Of a DNA stretch of 60,026 bases, positions 1 to 7,007 are shown piece after piece. Below the pieces are notes generated by a model. That model had not been told where the DNA came from. It did no database searches and worked only from the letters and a program-made list of their open reading frames with translations. The DNA is from Lachnospiraceae bacterium (GTDB taxonomy: Bacteria; Bacillota; Clostridia; Lachnospirales; Lachnospiraceae), in NCBI GenBank assembly GCA_017467845.1, contig JAFUKH010000066.1:1-60026 (forward strand), written 5' to 3'. Each line of letters starts with the position of its first letter. Position 1 is the stretch's first letter. A program made the translations under genes and the position numbers.

Positions 1-1327
1 CCGTAACATCCATACGCATACAAATCAAGGTTTTGGCTTCACCCAGAGAATTCCTCTCTATGCATACGAATGTCAGATTCTCATAACGCTCCTCATCCCA
101 AAGAGAGTGAGTTAAATATGTAACGTACTGCACATCTTCTGTAAAGCATTTCTTAAGATTCTCCAATCTCAAATGCTCTTCCAAATAAGCCTTCTCATCC
201 TCTTCCATCAGCTTACGCACCGCATATGCTGCATATACGGAATAGGCACCCTTTTCCGGAATTTCTCCCCGAAAAGGCTTACTGTTACTAAGGTACTCAT
301 AAGTACCGCATTCTACATCAATCTCTACAAAACGATTCAGAATCGTCTGCATAGCCTTGGAGATATGCTTAGACTTCCTGCCTTCCAACTCCAACGCCTT
401 ACGTTCCATCAAGAAACTAACAAATAGATATATTACGTAAATAACAAATAGAATCAAAACAATATAAAGCAGTTCAAAGCCGGTCTGATTGGCAGCATAA
501 ATATTATCATACAATGCTTCATCCGGATAAATCTGTACCAAAAACCAATTATTCACCTCAATAGGCTGAATATATCCTGTTGTTCCGCCCAGCTCTGTCT
601 GATAAGAAAATGTAGCCGCCATCCAATTCCTTAATGCATCCCGGATTATTCCCTCTTCTTCTTCAGAAAAATGCTCCCGGTTAGAAAGACAGTTCAAGAA
701 GTTAGGACCGAATTCATTGTATACAGATGCAATAACGGTTCCGTTGGAAGAACATAGAAATGCTTCTGCATCATGCCCCTGAAATACTCCTGCCAAAAGC
801 TCCGAAACATAATCTAAATCACATAAACCAAGCAAAACACCGATTATTTGTTCATTCTTGTACACCGGAGTATAAAATCCCAGCAAATCTTCCCCATTTA
901 TTCTGGAATTCTGTATAAAACAGACTCCCTCATTTCCGTTCATACCATCCAGATAATATATTCTGTCAATTACAGTAGTCTCCAGACCATCTGAAGAATG
1001 ATTTATACCATCTTTATCAACAAAGCGCACATAATCAAAATGAGTATTCACTTCAAGCTCCATCAGTCGTTCTCTGTCAACCTCTTCCGATTTTGCAGTC
1101 TGCCCATAAATATACGCCAAATCTCCAATTGCAAAAATCTTATCTGCAAAAGCATCCTCCAGGCGATACTCCTTTAAAATGGTAGACTCACAAATTGTCG
1201 CTTTCGCCTCCTCTGTTTCACGTAGTGCATTCTGCTTAGAAAAATAAGCAAATGCCGCTAAGACCCCCAGAAGCAATAACACTATAGCAATTAAATTAGT
1301 TGTTTTCTGGCGTAGTAGCTTTTCCAC
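1..1327 (-). CDS. Membrane sensor with Cache-like extracellular domain, N-terminal part (cut by window edge)
   Basis: The first 442 residues of a membrane signalling protein; the C-terminal output domain lies beyond base 1. It starts at a GTG preceded by a GAGGGGGAG Shine-Dalgarno. There are two membrane segments, at about residues 10-28 and 284-307, enclosing roughly 255 extracytoplasmic residues with the alternating pattern of a double-Cache sensor (for example DYVRFVDKDGINHSSDG and LLGFYTPVYKNEQIIGV). A cytoplasmic PAS-like stretch follows the second segment. In this architecture the output is usually a GGDEF diguanylate cyclase or a histidine kinase, but that part is not visible, so the enzymatic activity is unknown. 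It has its own promoter and is not part of the neighbouring operons. Confidence 0.8.
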   Translation of the reverse strand, partial: MEKLLRQKTTNLIAIVLLLLGVLAAFAYFSKQNALRETEEAKATICESTILKEYRLEDAFADKIFAIGDLAYIYGQTAKSEEVDRERLMELEVNTHFDYVRFVDKDGINHSSDGLETTVIDRIYYLDGMNGNEGVCFIQNSRINGEDLLGFYTPVYKNEQIIGVLLGLCDLDYVSELLAGVFQGHDAEAFLCSSNGTVIASVYNEFGPNFLNCLSNREHFSEEEEGIIRDALRNWMAATFSYQTELGGTTGYIQPIEVNNWFLVQIYPDEALYDNIYAANQTGFELLYIVLILFVIYVIYLFVSFLMERKALELEGRKSKHISKAMQTILNRFVEIDVECGTYEYLSNSKPFRGEIPEKGAYSVYAAYAVRKLMEEDEKAYLEEHLRLENLKKCFTEDVQYVTYLTHSLWDEERYENLTFVCIERNSLGEAKTLICMRMDVT

Positions 1328-1367
1328 AACTCTCCCCCTCGTCAATAGTACCAAATATCTACAAAAA

Positions 1368-1396
1368 ATTATATCACTATAGGGGAAAAATAACAA
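1368..1396 (-). promoter_or_regulatory. Sigma-A type promoter for the Cache sensor gene
   Basis: On the minus strand, -35 TTGTTA (1391-1396) and a consensus -10 TATAAT (1368-1373) are separated by 17 bases. Transcription should start near 1361, about 34 bases before the GTG start codon. Confidence 0.7.
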
Positions 1397-1400
1397 TAAA

Positions 1401-1428
1401 AAGGTTCGATAGAATAATATCGAACCTT
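1401..1428 (-). terminator. Rho-independent terminator
   Basis: A perfect 11-bp stem AAGGTTCGATA/TATCGAACCTT with a 6-base loop is followed on the minus strand by TTTATTGTTATTTTT. It ends the transcript coming from the amidohydrolase and chemoreceptor remnant, just upstream of the sensor promoter. Confidence 0.8.
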
Positions 1429-1429
1429 T

Positions 1430-1813
1430 CCACAAAACTCATCCCTAAAGTTAATCAAAATCTTCTCTACTTCCGCAGATAACTGAGCCATCTCGGTAGT
1501 AGACTTTACCACATCCGCCAGCTGCTCTGAGCTGGTCTTGGCATGGGTTACGGAACCATTGGTCAGAGTTACTACCTCCGAAATCAGGCCGGCAACATTC
1601 CCTACCTGCATATCAATCTTATTGGTCATATTCAAAGAAGAACTTGTCCTCTTATGCAGTACATCATTATTCGCCGATAAGGCTTCCATGCTGTGTACAA
1701 CATTATTTGCACCTTCCATATTTTCATCGGAAAGCTCTCTTACTACCGTGAACACCATCAACTACAGATACAACATCATCTACAACATTTGTGAACTTTT
1801 CACAATCTTTTTT
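1430..1813 (-). pseudogene. Methyl-accepting chemotaxis protein, C-terminal remnant with frameshift
   Basis: Only the C-terminal methylation-helix end of a chemoreceptor remains. The sequence begins immediately after the stop codon of the upstream amidohydrolase, reading DCEKFTNVVDDVVSVVDGV. It changes frame near 1755-1765, where a TAG stops the second frame, and continues as FTVVRELSDENMEGANNVV and on to a typical helical receptor tail ending near EKILINFR. No ligand domain, membrane segment, HAMP domain or signalling hairpin tip remains, and no ribosome binding site precedes it. It could have been left by a deletion joining the amidohydrolase gene to the end of a receptor gene. The identity rests on the heptad-like receptor pattern and is secure only at family level. 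Confidence 0.75.
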
Positions 1814-1816
1814 TAA

Positions 1817-2959
1817 TCAATTGTTTTGCCAGACAATTTTTCCATTAATGATTGTAGCCTTCACACAGAAAGTGGTCTCCAAAGGATTTCCCTTGCATAT
1901 CACAATATCGGCATCTTTCCCCACTTGCAGACTCCCCACCAGGTGATCCACACGACAGATACGCGCAGCATCTATAGTTATTGCACGAAGTGCTCCCCAT
2001 TCATCCATGCCTTCTTTTACAGCTAACGCTGCACTCAGAGGCAAATACTGTATGCGGACCACCGGATGATCTGTAGTTAATGCCACGGGCACGCCGGCAT
2101 TTTGTAGGATACCTGCAGTCTTAAAATCAGACAAACTCACTTCCTTTTTACTGCGGGATGCCATGGAAGGTCCTACAATCGCAGGGAATCCACTTTTCAC
2201 AATTTTCTCTGCAATTAAATGCCCCTCCGTACAATGGTCCAATGTCAAATCCAAGTCAAACTCCTTTGCTATTCGTATTGCGGTAAAAATGTCATCTGCC
2301 CGATGTACATGTGCCTTTAAAGGAATCTTCTTATCGAACAAATCCCGGTAACTCTCCATTATGAAATCCATTTTCCACCCCGGGGTTCCTTCCTCTTCAA
2401 AATACTGTTTTGCTTTAAAAAGTTCCTCACGAATCAGTGCAGCAACCCCCATACGTGTAGAGGGTATATTTCCGTTCATCCCATAATTTGTCATAGGATT
2501 TTCTCCGAACGCAATTTTTATGGCTGCCGGTGCAAGGACAACCATATCGTCAATACATCGTCCATCCGTTTTGATAAATGCGAACTGTCCTCCGATGGGA
2601 TTGGCACTTCCCGGCCCCACCATTACTCCGGTAATTCCCGTTGCAATAGCATTGTGGAATGCGCTATCCATGGGGTTTACCGCATCAATAGCACGCATGG
2701 CAGGAGTAACAGGATTAGTTCCTTCATTACTTTCATCCCCCTGACCGCTGATTTTTTCCTCTGCAATCCCTATATGGCTATGTGCATCAATAAATCCCGG
2801 AAAAACCAAAAGACCTTCTGCATCAAAGATTTCCATATTCTCATTCGGAATGACATTTTCTCCGATTTCCGCAATTTTTCCATCCTTAATAAGTAAGTCT
2901 CCAAATATGGGGCATCTGGTTTCCATGGTATATATAATTCCATTTTTGATTAAAAGCAT
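1817..2959 (-). CDS. Amidohydrolase family protein (imidazolonepropionase-like)
   Basis: A 380-residue cytoplasmic metal-dependent hydrolase of the amidohydrolase superfamily. The start is the ATG at 2959, seven bases after AGAGGTG; an in-frame extension to 3028 exists but lacks a ribosome site and adds unconserved residues. The N-terminal beta-sandwich strand (LLIKNGIIYTME) precedes the metal motif PGFIDAHSHIG with H60 and H62. Further metal or catalytic candidates are LKAHVHRADD, LTLDHCTEGH and ALTTDHP, in the order expected for the TIM barrel. The C-terminus closes the sandwich (KDADIVICKGNPL). Substrate cannot be deduced; relatives cleave cyclic amides or dipeptides. It is not linked functionally to its neighbours. 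Confidence 0.88.
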   Translation of the reverse strand: MLLIKNGIIYTMETRCPIFGDLLIKDGKIAEIGENVIPNENMEIFDAEGLLVFPGFIDAHSHIGIAEEKISGQGDESNEGTNPVTPAMRAIDAVNPMDSAFHNAIATGITGVMVGPGSANPIGGQFAFIKTDGRCIDDMVVLAPAAIKIAFGENPMTNYGMNGNIPSTRMGVAALIREELFKAKQYFEEEGTPGWKMDFIMESYRDLFDKKIPLKAHVHRADDIFTAIRIAKEFDLDLTLDHCTEGHLIAEKIVKSGFPAIVGPSMASRSKKEVSLSDFKTAGILQNAGVPVALTTDHPVVRIQYLPLSAALAVKEGMDEWGALRAITIDAARICRVDHLVGSLQVGKDADIVICKGNPLETTFCVKATIINGKIVWQNN

Positions 2960-3052
2960 AAAGCACACCTCTTTTTTCCAATATATAGCATTATGTATAG
3001 CTTTCCAAATTCGTGGCAAACTATACATGTAATAAAAAAGGAGGTGACATGC

Positions 3053-3187
3053 ATGAGCTATAATCAGAATAATAACAATTCAATTCAGCAGAATAATCAG
3101 AGAAATAATCAGAATCAGAAAAATAACCAGAAGAGCAACCAGTGCCAGAAGAATAATCAGGAGCAGCAGAATCAGAAAAACAAATAA
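3053..3187 (+). CDS. Small Asn/Gln-rich hypothetical protein
   Basis: A 44-residue protein on the plus strand, the only plus-strand gene I support. The start is the ATG at 3053, eight bases after a perfect GGAGGTGA Shine-Dalgarno; an upstream in-frame start at 2993 has no ribosome site. After MSY it consists almost entirely of Asn, Gln and Lys with a single Cys (near residue 31). There is no signal peptide, membrane segment or recognised domain. It is divergent from the amidohydrolase gene and ends just before a shared terminator. Function is unknown. Similar low-complexity small proteins occur in Clostridia, and a spore or nucleic-acid-associated role is conceivable but unsupported. Confidence 0.6.
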   Translation: MSYNQNNNNSIQQNNQRNNQNQKNNQKSNQCQKNNQEQQNQKNK

Positions 3188-3213
3188 TACTTGCTGACTC
3201 ATCTGCGCATAAA

Positions 3214-3244
3214 AAAGATCCGGTATCATCAATACCGGATCTTT
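3214..3244. terminator. Terminator between the small N/Q-rich gene and tsf
   Basis: A 13-bp perfect stem AAAGATCCGGTAT/ATACCGGATCTTT has a 5-base loop. On the minus strand it is followed by further T residues, making a strong terminator for rpsB-tsf. On the plus strand the T tract is short, so it may act weakly for the small gene as well. Confidence 0.85.
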
Positions 3245-3261
3245 ACATACCACTTATTTAA

Positions 3262-4341
3262 TTAAGCATTCATCTGTGCAGCAACTTCTGCAGCAAAGTC
3301 TTCGTTCTTCTTTTCCATACCCTCGCCTACTTCAAAACGAACAACCTTCTTGATAACGATAGAGCCGTTTACAGACTTCAGATATGCAGAAACCGTCTGC
3401 TTTCCATCTTCTGCCTTAACGTAGGTCTGGTCTAATAAGCAGATTTCCTTTAACTGCTTAGAGATACGACCTTCAATCATGCCACCAAACATCTTATCAG
3501 CGGTGATGTTAGCCTTGTCAGCCATAGCCAAACCTGCAAGAGAAGCCTTAGCTGCATCTGAAAGGAAGTTGAATAAGAAGTTCATATTGCTCTTCTTCTC
3601 TTCATAAATAGCAATATCCTCATCGCTCCAAACCTTCTCTGAGCATGCCTTGCTAATCAATGCGTTTAAGATAGGCTTAGGAAGAGATGCAGGATCATTA
3701 AGAGAAGCATCTACAGTAATCTCTCTCATCTTATCGATTTCAGCATCTGAAATCTCAGCTCTGCTGATGTACTGAGGATTCATCGCTGCAACCTGCATTG
3801 CTACATTGGTAAGAGCTTCCTTAACGTCTGCCGCACCATCAGCAGCTACGATTACACCAATCTTACCACCTGCATGAAGGTAGCTTGCTACACAATCACC
3901 GGAAACCTTCTCAAATCTACGTACGGATAATTTCTCACCGATAGTAGCGGTCTTCTCAATTAATACATCCTTAAGACCATTCATTTCAAGAAGTGCTTCA
4001 ATATCTTCACCGTTTTTACCGCCGTTTAAGCCGGAAGTAAGAGCGTTATCTGCTACTAACTGTACAAATTCCTGGAAAGTATCATTCTTAGCAACGAAGT
4101 CTGTCTCAGAGTTAACTTCTGCTACAACTGCCTCGTTTCCATTTACTGCAACACGAGCAATACCTTCTGCTGCAATTCTGGAAGCCTTCTTCTCCATCTT
4201 AGCAGCACCGCTCTTCTTTAAGATATCGATCGCTTCTTCCATGTTACCATCGCTCTCGCCAAGTGCTTTCTTACAATCCATCATACCTGCGCCGGTTAAT
4301 TCACGCAGTTCTTTTACCATAGCTGCTGTAATTGCTGCCAT
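3262..4341 (-). CDS. tsf: Elongation factor Ts
   Basis: A 359-residue nucleotide exchange factor that recycles EF-Tu-GDP to EF-Tu-GTP in the cytoplasm. The ATG at 4341 lies eight bases after GGAGG; an ATG at 4356 overlaps that ribosome site and is not used. The N-terminal UBA-like helix (ITAAMVKELRELTGAGMMD), the EF-Tu contact motif TDFVAKN (residues 80-86) and two dimerisation repeats are present. The protein is longer than the 283-residue E. coli form. The extra length lies in the second half, around residues 225-320 (GMIEGRISKQLKEICLLDQ). It follows rpsB with 86 bases between them containing a terminator-like hairpin. Confidence 0.97.
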   Translation of the reverse strand: MAAITAAMVKELRELTGAGMMDCKKALGESDGNMEEAIDILKKSGAAKMEKKASRIAAEGIARVAVNGNEAVVAEVNSETDFVAKNDTFQEFVQLVADNALTSGLNGGKNGEDIEALLEMNGLKDVLIEKTATIGEKLSVRRFEKVSGDCVASYLHAGGKIGVIVAADGAADVKEALTNVAMQVAAMNPQYISRAEISDAEIDKMREITVDASLNDPASLPKPILNALISKACSEKVWSDEDIAIYEEKKSNMNFLFNFLSDAAKASLAGLAMADKANITADKMFGGMIEGRISKQLKEICLLDQTYVKAEDGKQTVSAYLKSVNGSIVIKKVVRFEVGEGMEKKNEDFAAEVAAQMNA

Positions 4342-4377
4342 TTTGTTTTCCTCCATTATATTTAAATCTCTTTTTAA

Positions 4378-4407
4378 AAAAGCGGATTACCTGAATAATC
4401 CGCTTTT
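4378..4407 (-). terminator. Attenuator-like hairpin between rpsB and tsf
   Basis: A 12-bp stem AAAAGCGGATTA/TAATCCGCTTTT with a 6-base loop, followed on the minus strand by a T run. Since tsf has no evident promoter of its own in the 86-base gap, this probably acts as a partial terminator setting the S2 to EF-Ts ratio. Confidence 0.75.
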
Positions 4408-4427
4408 AAGTTCACTTTGTAGTTCGA

Positions 4428-5180
4428 TTATGCTTCCTCAGCAACCTCTTCGATATCAGTAGCTTCTACAGCAACATCTTCTGCAGTGTAAACAGCTTCA
4501 CCCTGATTAGCTTCGATTACAGCATCTGCCATCTTAGAAACGATTAACTTAACTGCTCTGATAGCGTCATCGTTACCAGGGATGATGTAATCTAATTCTT
4601 CAGGATCACAGTTGGTATCGCCGATACCGATTAAGGTAATTCCTAAGTTGTGAGCTTCCTGGATACAAATCTTCTCCTTCTTAGGATCTACAACGAAGAT
4701 AGCGTCAGGAATTCTGGTCATATTCTTGATACCGCCAAGGTTCTTCTCAAGTTTTTCCCATTCCTTCTTAAGCTCGATAACTTCCTTCTTAGGTAATACA
4801 TCAAAGGTTCCGTCCTGAGACATGGTCTCGATTGCGTTTAATCTTTCGATACGTGACTGGATGGTCTTGAAGTTGGTTAACATACCACCTAACCATCTCT
4901 CGTTTACATAGTACATACCGCAACGCTCTGCTTCAGTCTTAACTGCATCCTGAGCCTGCTTCTTGGTACCTACGAAAAGAATAGTACCACCCTGTGCAGC
5001 GATTTCGGAAATTGCATTGTAAGCTTCGTCAACCTTGCCTACAGACTTCTGTAAGTCGATGATGTGGATACCGTTTCTCTCGGTGAAAATGTATGGAGCC
5101 ATCTTAGGGTTCCATCTTCTGGTCTGATGTCCGAAATGAACACCTGCTTCTAATAACTGCTTCATTGAAATAACGCTCAT
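4428..5180 (-). CDS. rpsB: 30S ribosomal protein S2
   Basis: A 250-residue ribosomal protein of the small subunit. The start ATG follows GGAGGAAAAAAC. Diagnostic stretches are the N-terminal [19 protein letters not shown], then the central [14 protein letters not shown] and the nucleotide-fold-like [12 protein letters not shown] and [11 protein letters not shown]. The C-terminus is an acidic tail rich in Glu, Ala and Val. It is the first gene of rpsB-tsf, is read from its own promoter, and carries a roughly 100-base structured leader, as is common for autoregulated ribosomal protein genes. Confidence 0.98.
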   Translation of the reverse strand: MSVISMKQLLEAGVHFGHQTRRWNPKMAPYIFTERNGIHIIDLQKSVGKVDEAYNAISEIAAQGGTILFVGTKKQAQDAVKTEAERCGMYYVNERWLGGMLTNFKTIQSRIERLNAIETMSQDGTFDVLPKKEVIELKKEWEKLEKNLGGIKNMTRIPDAIFVVDPKKEKICIQEAHNLGITLIGIGDTNCDPEELDYIIPGNDDAIRAVKLIVSKMADAVIEANQGEAVYTAEDVAVEATDIEEVAEEA

Positions 5181-5284
5181 GTTTTTTCCTCCATTTGGTT
5201 AGAATCTCCCGCATTCCTTTTCTGCCAGACCGCGCTAAAGTCCGGTTAGCTCTGATACCACACAGCAACTGCTGACACCAATAT
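5181..5284 (-). promoter_or_regulatory. Structured 5' leader of rpsB
   Basis: The transcribed leader contains at least two hairpins: CAGCAGTTGCTG (near 5265) and CCGGAC/GTCTGG (with one G-U pair) around the loop TTTAGCGCG (5224-5244). The G+C-rich structured leader contrasts with the A+T-rich surroundings. It may bind S2 for autogenous control; this is inferred from the general behaviour of ribosomal protein leaders, and I do not recognise a named motif. Confidence 0.45.
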
Positions 5285-5290
5285 CAAATC

Positions 5291-5319
5291 AGAATACGTG
5301 CTTTATAAACAACATTCAA
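5291..5319 (-). promoter_or_regulatory. Promoter of rpsB-tsf
   Basis: On the minus strand, -35 TTGAAT (5314-5319) and -10 TATTCT (5291-5296) are separated by 17 bases. It lies directly downstream of the terminator of the preceding transcript, which supports independent initiation. Confidence 0.5.
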
Positions 5320-5335
5320 ATATTAGCATACATAG

Positions 5336-5378
5336 AAAAAACATGCAAGACATTTTTTCCAAATTCCTGCATGTTTTT
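5336..5378 (-). terminator. Terminator at the end of the flagellar locus
   Basis: Complementary arms AAAAACATGCA and TGCATGTTTTT are separated by about 20 bases, with a T run on the minus strand after the second arm. It overlaps the stop codon of the last gene of the flagellar locus. Confidence 0.65.
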
Positions 5379-5973
5379 AATTTGTTCTTGTAATAATCTT
5401 CGCCAGCTCTTCATAAGAAAGTCCCGGCTTAATCTTATAAATTCCGGAATTCACTAATCTGGAATAGCCGTTATCACATAGGTAATCATCAAAATCCAGA
5501 TAATCCTCAATAAGCCCCAGCTCTTCCATCCTCTTCGCTACAGTAGCAGAATGCTCCCCACTGTATACAGTTAGTGTAACGGTTTCTCCCGGTTGCGGTG
5601 TATCTGCCGGTTCCTCCTCTGATTCCACTACCGGCTCATCCATAGGCACTTCTGTAGATACAGGCTCTTGTATTTCTTCTGAAGACTCCTGTGGTGCCTC
5701 CGTAGGCTCCTCCACACTCGGCTGGATCGTTTCTTCTACCGGCTCTTCTGTAGGCGCCTGAGTAACCTCTACAGGCTGCTCTGTTTCTGCAAGACTTTCC
5801 TCCTGCTGCTGACTTATCAGCGTCTTGGAGGAAGTTACCATCCCAAGCTCGGTAGCTCTTTGAATCACTTCTTCATCTGTCATTGTACCCTTACCTGAAG
5901 ATGCAATTATCATAATTAGGGCGGTCACGAAAATTCCGATTCCCAGCCCTCGCAAATAATACTTAAGCTTCAT
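5377..5973 (-). CDS. Membrane-anchored protein with YceG/MltG-type N-terminal domain only
   Basis: A 198-residue protein with one N-terminal membrane segment (residues about 9-26) followed by a long extracytoplasmic linker rich in Pro, Glu and Thr (about 60-128). A small C-terminal domain (about 130-195; VTLTVYSGEHSATVAKRMEE, then YLCDNGYSRLVNSGIYKIK) resembles the LysM-like region that precedes the catalytic domain in MltG endolytic transglycosylases. The catalytic part of MltG, with its essential Glu, is absent, so lytic activity should not be assumed. Binding to or sensing of cell wall glycan is more likely. It is the last gene of the flagellar locus, six bases after the DUF6115 gene. Confidence 0.7.
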   Translation of the reverse strand: MKLKYYLRGLGIGIFVTALIMIIASSGKGTMTDEEVIQRATELGMVTSSKTLISQQQEESLAETEQPVEVTQAPTEEPVEETIQPSVEEPTEAPQESSEEIQEPVSTEVPMDEPVVESEEEPADTPQPGETVTLTVYSGEHSATVAKRMEELGLIEDYLDFDDYLCDNGYSRLVNSGIYKIKPGLSYEELAKIITRTN

Positions 5974-5979
5974 TTCTCA

Positions 5980-6669
5980 TCATTCCTTAAACAACTCAAT
6001 TACCAGCTTTACCTCACCAACGCCGAGGCCAAGCTCTTTTGCAATCTGTACATCACTGTTTCCTAATCTGTGTAATGCCAAAATCGCTTCATTTCTGTTG
6101 GCGATTGCCTGTCTCTCATCCACCACAGGCTGCGCCATCTCCTCCTGTGCATTAAGCTCTGCAAGAACATCCTCCCTGATGGTCAGATGCTCCGCATTCA
6201 CATTAAGTGCTTGGAATACCGGAATGACTTCTTTTGCTTTTTCAACTTCCTTTACCGCTTCTTTTACAGCAGCCTCTGCTTCCTTGGCAGTCTTATCCAC
6301 CTCTGAAACAGTATTTTTCAGATTCGTATGCTTGTCGTTGAGCATGTCATATAAGAACATCACTTCCTGATGATTCTTATTAATCTCAGAAAGTACCGTA
6401 TCTGAATATTCACTGACTGCCATAATCTTTTCGTTAGAAAGACGCTCCAAAGAACGTTCTGTCTTCTCCATTGCATAGATAATGGCTTCATCTACGGTAT
6501 CATCTACCTGGCCTTTAATCTGGCTCATCTCACCAGCAATCAATTCCCTGATTTCCTCTTTTGCCAGTCCCAATACTTCTTCCGAATCTTCCTTCTTTAC
6601 CGGTATCACAAAGCTGAGTATAAAAACAACAGCACCGACTACCAGTAATAAAATCTCCATAACTTCCAT
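5980..6669 (-). CDS. DUF6115 protein of the flagellar locus
   Basis: A 229-residue protein with an N-terminal membrane anchor (about residues 5-22), a long coiled coil rich in Glu, Lys and Ala (about 30-165), and a compact C-terminal helix-turn-helix-like segment (RNEAILALHRLGNSDVQIA then GLGVGEVKLVIELFK). I recognise this last part as the DUF6115 family, found in flagellar gene clusters. The topology suggests a cytoplasmic coiled coil tethered to the membrane, with a small terminal domain that might bind protein or DNA. Its function is not known. A second in-frame ATG at residue 4 is an alternative start. Confidence 0.75.
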   Translation of the reverse strand: MEVMEILLLVVGAVVFILSFVIPVKKEDSEEVLGLAKEEIRELIAGEMSQIKGQVDDTVDEAIIYAMEKTERSLERLSNEKIMAVSEYSDTVLSEINKNHQEVMFLYDMLNDKHTNLKNTVSEVDKTAKEAEAAVKEAVKEVEKAKEVIPVFQALNVNAEHLTIREDVLAELNAQEEMAQPVVDERQAIANRNEAILALHRLGNSDVQIAKELGLGVGEVKLVIELFKE

Positions 6670-6685
6670 TTGTAATTACTACCCT

Positions 6686-6994
6686 TTATATTTTAATATC
6701 AAATCCACGGGAAGCACCCTTGAGTACAACTGATTCCGAAGGACTACTCTTGCGATTTTTACCCCCATCACTATGATAAGAATTTGATCCCTTATCCCTT
6801 GCATCAAAATTCTTATTCTGCCACACGGCTTCATCCTGCTTATTCACCTGACGAACCTTCTGCGTAGTGTCTTTCTGGACCTTCTGTCCGGCCATTGACT
6901 GCATCAAAGGCCCTTTACTGTCCTCATTATGTTTAATTGTGGTAAAATCCTGGGTTCTTGCAATGGTTGCTAATTCAATAGAACCGAATGACAT
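6686..6994 (-). CDS. Conserved flagellar-locus protein of unknown function (102 aa)
   Basis: A 102-residue hydrophilic protein without signal peptide or membrane segment. It opens with SIELATIARTQDFTTIKHNED and carries KVRQVNKQDEAVW followed by DARDKGSNSYHSDGGKNRK; I recall this pattern from proteins encoded at the same place in other Lachnospiraceae flagellar loci. It is rich in Lys, Gln, Ser and Asn and probably intrinsically disordered. It sits 14 bases downstream of fapA and 17 bases upstream of the DUF6115 gene, so all three are likely co-transcribed. No function can be assigned. Confidence 0.7.
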   Translation of the reverse strand: MSFGSIELATIARTQDFTTIKHNEDSKGPLMQSMAGQKVQKDTTQKVRQVNKQDEAVWQNKNFDARDKGSNSYHSDGGKNRKSSPSESVVLKGASRGFDIKI

Positions 6995-7007
6995 CTTATC
7001 CCCCCTA

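Noticed and set aside
2993-3052. A longer N-terminus for the Asn/Gln-rich small protein
   Set aside because: The upstream start lacks a ribosome site, while a perfect GGAGGTGA precedes the ATG at 3053.
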